DNA from: JANWWM01 sp046719715
Lineage (GTDB): Bacteria > Bacteroidota > Chlorobiia > Chlorobiales > Thermochlorobacteraceae
Direction: 5' to 3'
Assembly (NCBI GenBank): GCA_046719715.1
Contig: JBDNCJ010000008.1
Span: 5,860-69,859 of the forward strand
DNA length: 64,000 nucleotides
Of this stretch, positions 1 through 9,313 are shown piece by piece (position 1 is the stretch's first letter; every line of letters starts with the position of its first letter). A program made the translations under genes and the position numbers. Below the pieces are notes generated by a model. It had not been told where the DNA came from. It saw only the letters and a program-made list of their open reading frames with translations, and searched no databases.

Positions 1-173
1 TATCGTTTTGCTGATAAATGTGCTTATTTCTTGACGCGAAGATAGAAACTTTACGATGAACGCCAAACATTCAATCAAAAAATCTTTTGTGCAGATGCAC
101 GGGGCGGCGAAGGGCGTAAAGGGGGATTTTTGTGTAACTTACTTTTTCAATTTCAATCGCGCTTACTGCACAC

Positions 174-1100
174 ATGAAACTCGTCTTTATGGGAACGCCA
201 GAGTTCGCCGTTCCATCGCTCAAAAACATCGTCGAATCGGGCTTTGATATTGCGCTCGTCGTTACAAGTCCCGACAAGCCCCGCCGAAGCGCAAACGACG
301 ACCCGGAGCCTACCCCCGTCAAGAAAACGGCACAGTCGCTCAGATTGCGCGTCTTGGAAGTCGAGGACTTAACGTCGCCTGAATTTGAGCGCACGCTTCG
401 CACCGTTCAACCTGATGTGATGGTCGTTGTGGCGTTTCGCATTCTTCCGAAAGAAATTTTTACGATTCCCACCAAAGGCGCCTTCAACCTTCATGCGTCG
501 CTTTTGCCGAAGTATCGCGGCGCGGCACCGATTAACTGGGCAATCATCAACGGCGAAACTGAAACGGGCGTAACAACTTTCTTCCTGCAAGAAAAAGTCG
601 ATACCGGCAATATGATTTTGCAAAAATCTCTCGCCATTCAGCCCAACGAAGTCGCCACCGAACTTGCCACACGCCTCTCCGAACTCGGTGCAGAGGTCGT
701 TGTTGAAACCTTACGGCTGATTGAAAACAATTCGGTTCACTTAATCCAACAAGATAACTCACTGACAACGAAAGCGCCCAAACTCACCAAAGAAAACACG
801 CGCATTGATTGGACGAAACCTGCCCGAGAAGTGTTTAATTTCATTCGCGGACTTTCGGAACGTCCAACGGCTTGGACGACTTTGGACAACAAGCACGTCA
901 AACTCTACCGCGCCGCGCTCTTCTCCGAAACCGAAACGGGCGAAGCCGGCAAATGGATTGTGGGCGATGAAACACTCTACGTTCAATGCGGAAGCGGCAT
1001 CATTGAACTGCTCTCGCTTCAACAAGACGGCAAAAAACGCATGCGTGTAAGCGATTTTTTGAGAGGCTATCGCCCCACAGGCTCGGAAAAATTTGTGTAA
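174..1100 (+). CDS. fmt: Methionyl-tRNA formyltransferase
   Basis: Formylates Met-tRNA(fMet) with 10-formyltetrahydrofolate so that translation can initiate in the cytoplasm. The 308-residue length is normal for the family. The N-terminal domain has the formyltransferase signature SLLPKYRGAAPI (residues 109-120). The expected catalytic triad is visible as N105, H107 and D143. The C-terminal ~100 residues match the tRNA-binding domain. The ATG at 174 gives the typical MKLVFMGTPEFAVP start; no clear Shine-Dalgarno sequence precedes it. lpxH follows on the same strand after 63 bases. Nothing in the 173 bases upstream is recognisable beyond AT-rich sequence. Confidence 0.97.
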   Translation: MKLVFMGTPEFAVPSLKNIVESGFDIALVVTSPDKPRRSANDDPEPTPVKKTAQSLRLRVLEVEDLTSPEFERTLRTVQPDVMVVVAFRILPKEIFTIPTKGAFNLHASLLPKYRGAAPINWAIINGETETGVTTFFLQEKVDTGNMILQKSLAIQPNEVATELATRLSELGAEVVVETLRLIENNSVHLIQQDNSLTTKAPKLTKENTRIDWTKPAREVFNFIRGLSERPTAWTTLDNKHVKLYRAALFSETETGEAGKWIVGDETLYVQCGSGIIELLSLQQDGKKRMRVSDFLRGYRPTGSEKFV

Positions 1101-1163
1101 GTTCGTAACAATCGCGCTTGACTTACACTAAAGATTTTTGAAAACCGACACCGTCTCGAACTC

Positions 1164-1946
1164 ATGAAGAAAACCTACTTTTTCAGCGATGTCCATTTCG
1201 GCTTGCAAGAGCGGCACATCGAGGAAGCCAAAACCGACCTGATGCTCACTCTGCTCGATGAAATCAAGCGCGAAGGCAAGCGACTCTACATGGTTGGCGA
1301 TATTTTGGATTACTGGATGGAATACAAGCACGTGGTTCCCAAAGGACCGTATCGATTTTTCGCCGCCCTCTATGAACTGGTGCGCGCCGGCGTTGAAGTG
1401 CATTACCTTGCGGGCAATCACGATTTTTATCTCGGCAAATACTTTGATGAGGAACTCGGCGTGAAAACCCACTACGGCGCGCTTCGACACGAGATTGACG
1501 GCAAGCGTTTTTACATCGTTCACGGCGACGGCGTCGGCAAAGGCGATACGGGCTACAAACTCTTTCGCTCGCTCGTGCGCAACAATTTCAACCTTGCTTG
1601 GTATCGCTGGCTCCACCCTGATTTCGGCGTCGGCATCATGGATTACCTTTCCAAACTCTCCCGCAAGCACACCTACACGGAAAAGGATTACGGCGAAAAA
1701 GAGCGCATCATCGTGTTCGCCAACGATGAACTTCAAAGCGACCCGTTTGACTATTTCGTCTGCGGACATCGGCACATCGTTAAACTGCATTTGCTTCGCA
1801 ATCAAAAAAGTTACTACGTAAATTGTGGCACTTGGATTGGCGGCATGCCCACTTACGCCGTCTTTGATGGCATAGAGATGAAACTTATCAAAGCTAAAAC
1901 GCGCGAAGTACTTTATTCACAATCACCTGAACCCATCACGGCTTAA
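1164..1946 (+). CDS. lpxH: UDP-2,3-diacylglucosamine pyrophosphohydrolase (LpxH-type)
   Basis: Metallophosphoesterase of lipid A synthesis. It hydrolyses UDP-2,3-diacylglucosamine to lipid X and UMP at the inner face of the cytoplasmic membrane. The calcineurin-like metal site is complete: D9-x-H11, GDILDYW (D46), GNHD (N85, H86, D87), HGD (H120, D122) and GHRH (H202, H204). The GDxxDxW form of motif 2 is typical of LpxH-like enzymes. At 260 residues it is slightly longer than the E. coli enzyme. It lies between fmt and an aldehyde dehydrogenase gene that starts 5 bases after its stop. Its presence implies lipid A in the outer membrane, in line with the polysaccharide cluster at 39.8-51 kb. 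A related LpxH2-type phosphoesterase is the main alternative. Confidence 0.88.
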   Translation: MKKTYFFSDVHFGLQERHIEEAKTDLMLTLLDEIKREGKRLYMVGDILDYWMEYKHVVPKGPYRFFAALYELVRAGVEVHYLAGNHDFYLGKYFDEELGVKTHYGALRHEIDGKRFYIVHGDGVGKGDTGYKLFRSLVRNNFNLAWYRWLHPDFGVGIMDYLSKLSRKHTYTEKDYGEKERIIVFANDELQSDPFDYFVCGHRHIVKLHLLRNQKSYYVNCGTWIGGMPTYAVFDGIEMKLIKAKTREVLYSQSPEPITA

Positions 1947-1951
1947 CACCA

Positions 1952-3334
1952 ATGATGCTCGACTCCATCAATCCAACGACGGAAGAACTCATCGCCTCGT
2001 ATCAAGAACACGCGCTCTCGGAAATTGAATCGGCATTGAAGCAATCGCATAAAGCCTTTGAGCATTGGCGGGGCTTATCGTTTCAAGCACGTGGCGCATG
2101 TTTCAAAAAACTTGCCGATGCGCTGCGCGAAGGCAAACAGCGATATGCTCAATTAATGGCGTTGGAGATGGGAAAGCCCGTTGCGCAAGGCATTGCCGAA
2201 ATTGAAAAATGTGCAGGCGCGTGCGACTACTTCGCCGAAAATGCTGAAGCGTTCTTGGCTGATGAAGTCGTGCCGACAGAGGCGGTGAAAAGCAAAGTCA
2301 TTTTCCGTCCGCTGGGTGTAATCCTCGCCGTGATGCCATGGAACTTTCCGTTTTGGCAGGTGATTCGCTTTGCCGCCCCTGCACTGATGGCAGGCAACAC
2401 CACGCTTGTCAAACACGCGCCGAATGTAACGGGGTGCGCGCACGCATTGGATAAACTCTTTCGCGAGGCGGGATTTCCTGAACACGTCATTCACTTTCTC
2501 GACATTGCGCCCGACAATGTTCCTGACCGTATTTCAAAACTCATTGAGCATCCGTTGGTGCGCGCCGTTACGCTGACGGGAAGCACGCGCGCCGGAAAGT
2601 TCGTCGCAACAAAGGCAGGTGAGGCATTGAAAAAGTGCGTCCTCGAACTCGGCGGAAGCGACCCCTATCTCATTTTTGATGACGCCGATGTTGAACTCGC
2701 CTCCGAAATCTGCGTCGCGTCGCGCCTGCTCAATTCCGGGCAAAGTTGTATTGCGGCAAAGCGCTTTATCGTTAGCAAAAAAATTCGTGAAGCCTTTGAA
2801 GCCAAAGTCGTTGAAAAAATGACGGCGAAAAAAGTCGGCTCGCCGTTGGACGAGGCAACCGATGTCGGACCGCTGGCACGCAAAGATTTATTGGAAACCC
2901 TACATCGACAAGTCACGCAAAGCCTGCAAGCAGGGGCAACGGTGCTCTGTGGCGGAAAACTCTACGACGGCAAGGGCTACTTTTACCCGCCAACCGTGCT
3001 GACAGGCGTAACACCGGGCATGGCGGCGTTTGATGAAGAAACCTTCGGACCCGTAGCGGCAATCATTATCGTCAAAGACGACGACGAAGCCGTTGAACTC
3101 GCCAATGCGACCAACTACGGATTAGGTTCGGCAATTTTTACAAGCGACGCATGGCGCGCCGATAGCGCCATTACCCGATTAGACTTTGGAAATTGCTTTG
3201 TTAATGCGATGGTCAAAAGCGATGCGCGACTGCCCTTCGGCGGCGTGAAAGATTCAGGATTCGGACGCGAACTCGGTCGCTACGGCATTAAAGAATTCGT
3301 CAATGTGAAAACAATTTGGGTCAATCAGTTGTAA
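1952..3334 (+). CDS. NAD(P)-dependent aldehyde dehydrogenase, succinate-semialdehyde type
   Basis: Oxidises an aldehyde to the acid with NAD(P)+. The short 460-residue form starting INPTTEE resembles Sad/GabD-like succinate-semialdehyde dehydrogenases, but the substrate cannot be read from sequence. Visible motifs are PWNFP (oxyanion N131), the cofactor-loop motif TGSTRAGK (209-216), ELGGSDP with the general base E232, and the nucleophile C266 in NSGQSCIAAKR. Two adjacent ATG codons (1952 and 1955) could serve as start. The gene begins 5 bases after lpxH and is followed by ~174 non-coding bases before the convergent alaS. Confidence 0.9.
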   Translation: MMLDSINPTTEELIASYQEHALSEIESALKQSHKAFEHWRGLSFQARGACFKKLADALREGKQRYAQLMALEMGKPVAQGIAEIEKCAGACDYFAENAEAFLADEVVPTEAVKSKVIFRPLGVILAVMPWNFPFWQVIRFAAPALMAGNTTLVKHAPNVTGCAHALDKLFREAGFPEHVIHFLDIAPDNVPDRISKLIEHPLVRAVTLTGSTRAGKFVATKAGEALKKCVLELGGSDPYLIFDDADVELASEICVASRLLNSGQSCIAAKRFIVSKKIREAFEAKVVEKMTAKKVGSPLDEATDVGPLARKDLLETLHRQVTQSLQAGATVLCGGKLYDGKGYFYPPTVLTGVTPGMAAFDEETFGPVAAIIIVKDDDEAVELANATNYGLGSAIFTSDAWRADSAITRLDFGNCFVNAMVKSDARLPFGGVKDSGFGRELGRYGIKEFVNVKTIWVNQL

Positions 3335-3468
3335 CCCACTTTTCGGACGTTTTTTGTTCTCCAATGTTGCAGACCTTTACGCGCGGTTGAAATACAGTTG
3401 CAACAGATGATAGGTAATCCGCGATGAATGTCCGAAAAATACCGAAGAAAGTCTGTTCGTGTAAAACG

Positions 3469-3481
3469 AGAGAGGCTCTCT
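3469..3481 (-). terminator. Possible weak terminator of alaS
   Basis: Downstream of the alaS stop on the minus strand lies a 5-bp AGAGA/TCTCT stem with a 3-base loop, followed on that strand by CGTTTTAC. It is short and has a poor T-tract, so it is only a possible terminator. The rest of 3335-3508 shows no gene. A 9-bp inverted repeat (TTTTCGGAC near 3343 and its complement near 3430) is too widely spaced to interpret. Confidence 0.3.
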
Positions 3482-3508
3482 ATGCTGCGCAAGAAAGCGC
3501 GCGACGGT

Positions 3509-6178
3509 TTAATTCAGCGCGGTTTGGACGAGCGATTTAAAGAGCGCAATGGCTTCGGGAAGTTTGGACGCGTCTTTTCCGCCTGCGGTTGCTAATTGTG
3601 GTCTGCCGCCGCCGCCCCCTTGCAAGAGTTTCGCCACATCACCAACGAGTTTCCCCGCTTGTAATTTTTTTGAGGCGATGAGGTCGTCGCTCACGGTTGC
3701 AACCAGCGCAACTTTGCCCTCAATGACGCTTGCTAAAAGCACAGCACCTGATTTCATTTTGCCGCGCAGGGCTTCGCCCAACAAGCGAAGTTCATCGGCG
3801 CTCGATGTAGAAATTTCGCTCGCTAAAATTTTCGCGCCATTGATTTCTTCTGCTTGGTTCAAAAGGCGGTCAAGTTGAGAAGCGGCGACTTCCACGCGCA
3901 ATTTTTCCAACTGCTTTTCCAACGCTTTGCGCTCTTCAAGCAGTTTTTCAATCTTTGCTGGAATCTCCGCTTCGGATTGGGCATTGAGCAAGTGTTTGAG
4001 CGATTGAAGTTCGGAAAACTCCTTTCGGAACAAGGCTTCCGCGCCTTTGCCCGTGACGGCTTCGATGCGGCGAACGCCAGAGGCGATGCTGGATTCAGAG
4101 ACGATTTTCAGCAACCCGATTTGACCGACATTGTCCAAATGCGTGCCGCCGCAAAACTCAATCGAGAAATTCGGAATCTCGAGCACACGCACCACGTCGC
4201 CGTATTTATCGCCGAAAAAGGCAAGCGCGCCCATGCGTTTGGCTTCATCGAAGGGAACGCCGTCGTGCTTAATGACTTTTTGCGCCGAGCGAATTTGTTC
4301 GTTGACCATTTCTTCAATTTCGACAAGTTGTGCGTCGGTTAGTTTTTCAAAGTGGCTGAAATCGAATCGCAAGCGTTCAGGCGTAACGAGTGAGCCTTTT
4401 TGTTGGACATGCTCGCCCAAAACCTTCCGTAGCGCCGCGTGAAGCAAATGCGTTGCGGTGTGGTTGCGCGCCGTGTGCAAGCGCGCCTCGCTGTCGACTT
4501 TTGCCGTTACATCTTTGGAAAGCATAGAGAGGTCAAATTCCGAAAGTTCAATTTCCTTGCCACCGACTTCGGTGATGCGATTAACGATGTGAATAATGCG
4601 CTCGCCGTCTTTTTGAACGTCGGCGACGTGCAAGGTCAGATTTCCCGATTCAATCATTCCCACGTCGCCGATTTGCCCGCCCGATTCCGCATAGAACGGC
4701 GTTTTATCCAAAATCAAAAAGAGTTTCTCGTCGGTCTTTTTGGCGAGGCGAATTTTGGCTTTTTCAGAAAGCGACGTGTAGCCTTTGAAGATGGAATCTT
4801 TGCCCGAAGAGAGTTTGACCCATTTGGCTTCGCCCTCGTCGCCTTGTGCCATTTTTTGTTTGCGGTCTTTTCGGGCGCGTTCTTTTTGCTCTTTCATCAG
4901 GCGTTCGAAGCCGGCTTCGTCAATCGAGAGTCCGATTTCCTGCGCCATTAAGCGGGTTAAATCCATCGGAAAGCCGTAGGTGTCGTAGAGTTTGAAGACG
5001 TCGCTTCCGGCAATCGCAGTTTGATTCTCGGCTTTGACTTTTGCGGCGACTTCATTAAAAATTTGAATACCTCTGTCAAGCGTTTGAAGAAAGTTTTCTT
5101 CTTCGGCGCGAATGACTTGCTCAACGACGCTTTGGCGTTCAATGAGTTCGGGAAAGACATCGCCCATTGAATTGGCGAGCGTGGCGACAAGTTTGTGAAG
5201 AATAGGATGTTGCTCGCTCGATTGCGTCAGCGTTTTAGCGTAGCGGACAGCGCGGCGCAAAATGCGGCGAAGCACATAGCCGCGACCTTCGTTGCTGGGC
5301 GTGGCTCCGTCGGCAATCGCGAAGGAAAGCGTGCGGATATGGTCGGCGACGACACGCAGCGCGATGTCGGAATCTTTTTCCATTGATGCCGTGTAAGCGA
5401 CGCCCGTCAACTCGGTGAGTTTATCGAAGAGTGGTTTGAAAATATCGCTGTCGTAGTTCGAAGTTTTGCCTTGAAGCACTGCCGTAACGCGCTCGAAGCC
5501 CATACCAGTGTCGACGTGTTTGGCGGGAAGCGGCTCTAACTCGCCTTGTGTGTTGCGATTGTATTGAATGAAAACGAGATTCCAAATTTCAATCACTTGC
5601 GGCGAGCCGGCGTTGACGAGCATCGCGCCGCTTTTATCGGGTGTAAGGTCGATGTGAATTTCCGTGCAAGGACCGCACGGACCCGTTTCGCCCATTTCCC
5701 AAAAATTGTCCTTTTTGCCGTGCCGTTGAATGTGGTTGGGGTTAATGTCGGTGAAGTTTTTCCAAATCTCAAACGATTCGTCGTCTTCTTCAAAAACCGT
5801 GGCATAGAGTCGGTCTTTGGGCAGTTTCCAAACCGCAGTGAGCAGTTCCCACGCCCAGCCGATGGCTTCTTCTTTGTAATAATCGCCGAACGACCAGTTG
5901 CCAAGCATTTCAAAAAACGTGTGGTGATAAGTGTCGCGCCCGACATCTTCAAGGTCGTTATGCTTGCCCGAGGCGCGAATGCACTTTTGCGTATCAGCGG
6001 CGCGTTTGTAGTTTCGCTTGCCCGTGCCGAGAAAGACGTCCTTAAATTGATTCATGCCTGCGTTGGTAAATAACAGGGTCGGGTCTTCGGCGGGAATTAC
6101 GGGAGCGGAGCGAACAATTTCGTGTTGTTTGGATTTGAAAAATTCTAAAAAAGACTGCCTTATTTCGCGTGATGTCAT
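3509..6178 (-). CDS. alaS: Alanyl-tRNA synthetase
   Basis: Charges tRNA-Ala with alanine and edits mischarged Ser/Gly. At 889 residues it is full length. The N-terminal class II catalytic core begins with the typical FTNAGMNQFKDVFLG stretch (~37-51). The editing domain carries HxxxH (NHTATHLLH) and the downstream FCGGTHLDN zinc-binding segment. A coiled-coil segment and the C-Ala domain ending in GGGGGRPQLA complete the protein. The ATG at 6178 gives MTSREIRQSFLEFF, the normal AlaS start. It is transcribed divergently from the TPR gene at 6277, with ~98 bases between them that should hold both promoters. Confidence 0.98.
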   Translation of the reverse strand: MTSREIRQSFLEFFKSKQHEIVRSAPVIPAEDPTLLFTNAGMNQFKDVFLGTGKRNYKRAADTQKCIRASGKHNDLEDVGRDTYHHTFFEMLGNWSFGDYYKEEAIGWAWELLTAVWKLPKDRLYATVFEEDDESFEIWKNFTDINPNHIQRHGKKDNFWEMGETGPCGPCTEIHIDLTPDKSGAMLVNAGSPQVIEIWNLVFIQYNRNTQGELEPLPAKHVDTGMGFERVTAVLQGKTSNYDSDIFKPLFDKLTELTGVAYTASMEKDSDIALRVVADHIRTLSFAIADGATPSNEGRGYVLRRILRRAVRYAKTLTQSSEQHPILHKLVATLANSMGDVFPELIERQSVVEQVIRAEEENFLQTLDRGIQIFNEVAAKVKAENQTAIAGSDVFKLYDTYGFPMDLTRLMAQEIGLSIDEAGFERLMKEQKERARKDRKQKMAQGDEGEAKWVKLSSGKDSIFKGYTSLSEKAKIRLAKKTDEKLFLILDKTPFYAESGGQIGDVGMIESGNLTLHVADVQKDGERIIHIVNRITEVGGKEIELSEFDLSMLSKDVTAKVDSEARLHTARNHTATHLLHAALRKVLGEHVQQKGSLVTPERLRFDFSHFEKLTDAQLVEIEEMVNEQIRSAQKVIKHDGVPFDEAKRMGALAFFGDKYGDVVRVLEIPNFSIEFCGGTHLDNVGQIGLLKIVSESSIASGVRRIEAVTGKGAEALFRKEFSELQSLKHLLNAQSEAEIPAKIEKLLEERKALEKQLEKLRVEVAASQLDRLLNQAEEINGAKILASEISTSSADELRLLGEALRGKMKSGAVLLASVIEGKVALVATVSDDLIASKKLQAGKLVGDVAKLLQGGGGGRPQLATAGGKDASKLPEAIALFKSLVQTALN

Positions 6179-6276
6179 ACAGAGTTTGAGTAATTAAGAT
6201 AAAATCGAGGCTTCAAATATAAGCCGAAGTTGAGAGGCGGAAAAATTCCGTCGAGACGCACAAAATTTATTTCACT

Positions 6277-7224
6277 ATGATTGAGGAACTGGAAATCCAA
6301 CTGCGCCAAGCCGAAACGCATCAAGAAAAAATCGCTGCGCTCAACGCGCTCTCATCGGCAATCAAGCCCAGAGACGTCACTCGCGCCTTAGACTATGCCG
6401 CCCAAGCTGAAGAACTTGCAAAGCAATGGGGCGATAAAAAAGGTCTTGCCGACGCCCTGCTGAACAAAGCCGTCGCCCTTGCCTCACATGCTCAGTATCC
6501 TGAGGTTCACGAACTTCTCTCACAAGCACTCCATCTCTTCGAAGAATTGGGCGATGAAAAAGGTCGCGCCAATGTGCTCAGCAACTTCGGCTCGCTTTCC
6601 GTGATGACGGGCGACTTTGCCAAAGCCCTCAGCGACACACAAGAAAGTTTAAGATTGCGACGAAAACTCGGCGACAAAATCGGCGAAGCCGCTTCCCTCA
6701 ACAATCTCGGCGGCATTCATCACTATCTCGGAAATTTTGACGATGCATTGGAGTGCTTCCTCAAAAGTTTGAACATCAAAGAAGAAATCGGCGACGTGAA
6801 CGGCAAAGCGTATACGCTCGGAAACATCGGCACGATTTATCGGCGCACGGGCAATCCTAAACTCGCACTCGCTTACCATCGAGAAAGCCTGCAACTATGG
6901 CAACAACTTGGCGACCAACTCGGCGAAGCACGAACACGCGGCGAAATCGGCATCCTGCTTGCCGATGAAGCACAATATGAACAAGCTATTCAAGAATTAG
7001 AACACGCCAAGCGCATTTTTTTAGAACAGAACAACCCGCACGGGTTAGCCAATACCTACCGAGACTGCGCCGATATTTACGGTCAGCAACACCAACTCGA
7101 GAAGGCATTTGCGGAAATTCACATGGGCTTGCGCGTTTCAGAAGCCATCGGCGATAAATACGGAGAAATGCAAGCGTGTTTTGTTTTGGGAAAACTCTAT
7201 GCGATGAGGCAGCGTGGGGATTGA
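6277..7224 (+). CDS. Tetratricopeptide repeat protein
   Basis: A 315-residue protein made almost entirely of ~40-residue TPR units. The recurring pattern is LGD.KG.A..L.N.G.....G....AL....SL, starting near residues 50, 90, 130, 170, 210 and 250. No signal peptide or membrane segment is visible, so it is probably a cytoplasmic protein-interaction scaffold. Such 40-residue TPR arrays often form the sensory half of histidine kinases or cyclases, but no output domain follows here. It is a stand-alone array, or possibly the remnant of a larger protein. At its 3' end a 13-base unit (TTGAGGAAAAGAA) is directly duplicated across the stop codon. Confidence 0.85.
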   Translation: MIEELEIQLRQAETHQEKIAALNALSSAIKPRDVTRALDYAAQAEELAKQWGDKKGLADALLNKAVALASHAQYPEVHELLSQALHLFEELGDEKGRANVLSNFGSLSVMTGDFAKALSDTQESLRLRRKLGDKIGEAASLNNLGGIHHYLGNFDDALECFLKSLNIKEEIGDVNGKAYTLGNIGTIYRRTGNPKLALAYHRESLQLWQQLGDQLGEARTRGEIGILLADEAQYEQAIQELEHAKRIFLEQNNPHGLANTYRDCADIYGQQHQLEKAFAEIHMGLRVSEAIGDKYGEMQACFVLGKLYAMRQRGD

Positions 7225-7243
7225 GGAAAAGAATTGAGGAAAA

Positions 7244-7271
7244 GAAAAAAGCCCTGCGTCGGCAAGGCTTT
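7244..7271 (-). terminator. Rho-independent terminator after tRNA-Asn
   Basis: AAAGCC (7248-7253) pairs with GGCTTT (7266-7271), extended inside by TGC/GCA around a GTCG loop. On the minus strand the hairpin directly follows the tRNA-Asn 3' end and is followed by a run of six T. The shape could also stop transcription from the TPR gene on the plus strand. Confidence 0.7.
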
Positions 7272-7276
7272 ACTCG

Positions 7277-7348
7277 CTCCTCGGGCCGGATTCGAACCAG
7301 CGACCAATCGGTTAACAGCCGATTGCTCTACCACTGAGCTACCGAGGA
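7277..7348 (-). tRNA. tRNA-Asn (anticodon GTT)
   Basis: Read on the minus strand, the 72 bases fold into a complete cloverleaf. The acceptor stem is TCCTCGG/CCGAGGA, and the D-arm has AGCTCAGTGGTAGAGC. The anticodon loop is CTGTTAA with anticodon GTT. The T-arm has GGTTCGAATCC, and the discriminator base is G, as expected for tRNA-Asn. The CCA end is not encoded: the bases after the discriminator are CGA, so it must be added by a nucleotidyltransferase. It lies between two plus-strand genes and has its own terminator. Confidence 0.96.
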
Positions 7349-7489
7349 ATTTGACTTTCATGCGAAAGGGACGCAAAAATAACACACGACTGCGAAAATG
7401 CAAACATCAAGCGAAAATTTTTCCCCGCCAGGCGCCGACTTTTGTAACTTCGCGCCTTAAAAATTAAATCCAATATTAAACTCGATACG

Positions 7490-8611
7490 ATGGAAAAAAA
7501 GCAAAAGCTGAAAAAGGTCATTAAGGAGTGGGCGAAGGGCGAAGAAAAATGGAAATTTAATCCCAACAAAGATGACGATGATTCCGCCGTCTTTGAGCGC
7601 ACTTCTGACATCGCTAAGCGGCACAACCGACAAAATACGCGCCACGCACCAAAGCCCGATGAAACCCTTGCTGATTTAGAAGGCATCGTTATCGCTTGTA
7701 AAGGACGTGCGATAACTGTGCGAACCGATGACGGCAACTATCTCTGCAAAACCTACCGAAGCACGGTTTCGGAAAATCCGGAATCTACGCTTGTTGTCGT
7801 CGGTGATGAAGTGGTTGTGAAGCCGATTGTGCAACCGACCGAAAACGCGCTTGGTGAAGGATTGATTCAGAAGGTAAAAGCGCGCCGCACGAAACTTTGC
7901 CGAAGCCGTGAGCGCGAAACCAACCGTAGCGGTGAACTCGAACACGTCATCGCCAGCAACATTGACCAGCTCTTCATCGTCAGTTCCGTCACCGAACCCT
8001 TGTTCCGAACCGGGCTCGTCGACCGCTATCTCGCTTACGCCGAATATGAACGCATTACCCCGATTCTCATCGTCAATAAACTCGACCTTGCCACGCCTGA
8101 TGAACTGACAAACATTCGTCGCCTCTACGAGCCATTAGGCTACGACATCATTATGGTGAGCGGGAAACAGGGGGTCGGACTTGACGCCTTGAAAACGAAG
8201 ATGATGGGCAAAACTTCGGTCTTTTCTGGTCATTCGGGCGTGGGAAAAACAACCCTCGTCAATCAACTGACGGGAATGAACATGCCCGTCGGCGACGTGA
8301 GCGAAAAGACATTAAAAGGATTGCACACCACCTCGTTTGCAACCATGATTGAAGTCAAAGGTGAGGGTGGCGAAACGGGTCGTATTATTGATACGCCCGG
8401 AATTCGCGAATATGGATTGGCGTTCATTCCGCGAGAAGAATTGCGACACTGTTTTATTGAGTTTCGCAAGTTTGCGGGCGATTGTCACTTTCCCTCCTGC
8501 ACGCATGTTGCCGAACCCGATTGTGCGGTGCGTGCCGCCTTAGAACGCGGCGACATTGCGCGCTCGCGATACCAAAACTACCTTGCGATTCTTGAACAAG
8601 CCATTGAGTAA
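7490..8611 (+). CDS. rsgA: Ribosome small-subunit biogenesis GTPase RsgA
   Basis: Circularly permuted GTPase that checks late 30S ribosome maturation. G motifs appear in permuted order: G4 NKLD (196-199), G1 GHSGVGKT (247-254) and G3 DTPG (301-304). An OB-fold region comes first (~62-130). The C-terminal zinc motif has C332, C337, H339 and C345. At 373 residues it is longer than the ~300-350 usual because of a charged, basic ~55-residue N-terminal extension. The ATG at 7490 keeps that extension; a later start is possible. lipB begins on the very next base after the stop, so the two are probably co-transcribed. Confidence 0.95.
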   Translation: MEKKQKLKKVIKEWAKGEEKWKFNPNKDDDDSAVFERTSDIAKRHNRQNTRHAPKPDETLADLEGIVIACKGRAITVRTDDGNYLCKTYRSTVSENPESTLVVVGDEVVVKPIVQPTENALGEGLIQKVKARRTKLCRSRERETNRSGELEHVIASNIDQLFIVSSVTEPLFRTGLVDRYLAYAEYERITPILIVNKLDLATPDELTNIRRLYEPLGYDIIMVSGKQGVGLDALKTKMMGKTSVFSGHSGVGKTTLVNQLTGMNMPVGDVSEKTLKGLHTTSFATMIEVKGEGGETGRIIDTPGIREYGLAFIPREELRHCFIEFRKFAGDCHFPSCTHVAEPDCAVRAALERGDIARSRYQNYLAILEQAIE

Positions 8612-9313
8612 ATGAAATTCAAAGTCCAAGTCATTGATTTAGGCACGATGCGCTACGCCGACGCGCTGACACGCCAAACAGAAATGTTTGAGCGTGTCAA
8701 ACATCAAGAATCGCTGGATACCCTCTTCATGGTCGAGCACCCACATGTCTATACGCTTGGCTCGCAAACCGATAAACGCCATCTGCTTTACACTTCAGAG
8801 GAACTTGAAGCGCGCGGCATTGAAGTCTTTGAAGTCGAGCGCGGCGGCGACATCACCTATCACGGATACGGGCAACTCGTCGCGTATCCGATTTTGAATT
8901 TGCATCATTTTTATCTCGATGCACACCGCTACTTGCGCGATTTGGAAGAAGTCGTGATTCGAACGTTAAAGAGTTTTGGCGTGGAAGCCGCTCGAAAGTC
9001 GCACCCGAATCCAAAAAAAAATTACACAGGTGTTTGGGTTGGGAACGAAAAAATTTGTGCCATCGGCGTGAAGTTTTCAAGTTGGACAACCATGCACGGG
9101 CTTGCCTTAAATGTCAATACCGATTTGAGTTTCTTTAAGGGAATTGTGCCTTGTGGAATCAGCGAAATGGGCGTAACTTCTTTGGCGAAAGTGCTCGGTA
9201 AGAGCGTGCAGATGAGCCTCGTCTCCGATACTTTGATTCGAGCCTTTCAAGATGTGTTTGATGTGGAAATTTTAATCGAAGAAAACTATGGCAGAGCAAA
9301 AAGCAACGCTTGA
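8612..9313 (+). CDS. lipB: Octanoyltransferase LipB
   Basis: Moves the octanoyl group from octanoyl-ACP to lipoyl domains, the first step of endogenous lipoate synthesis. The signature RGGDITYHGYGQ (77-88) has Tyr where most relatives have Pro. The catalytic pair is K154 (in IGVK) and C181 (in VPCGI). At 233 residues the length is normal. The ATG directly abuts the rsgA stop. The lipoylated target is plausibly the E2 partner of the E1 dehydrogenase encoded ~800 bases downstream, though no E2 gene lies in the window. The Uma2-like gene overlaps its last 26 bases. Confidence 0.95.
   Translation: MKFKVQVIDLGTMRYADALTRQTEMFERVKHQESLDTLFMVEHPHVYTLGSQTDKRHLLYTSEELEARGIEVFEVERGGDITYHGYGQLVAYPILNLHHFYLDAHRYLRDLEEVVIRTLKSFGVEAARKSHPNPKKNYTGVWVGNEKICAIGVKFSSWTTMHGLALNVNTDLSFFKGIVPCGISEMGVTSLAKVLGKSVQMSLVSDTLIRAFQDVFDVEILIEENYGRAKSNA

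Noticed and set aside
3343..3438. 9-bp inverted repeat flanking ~78 bases after the aldehyde dehydrogenase gene
   Set aside because: The arms are too far apart for a convincing terminator, and no mobile gene or target duplication is associated.
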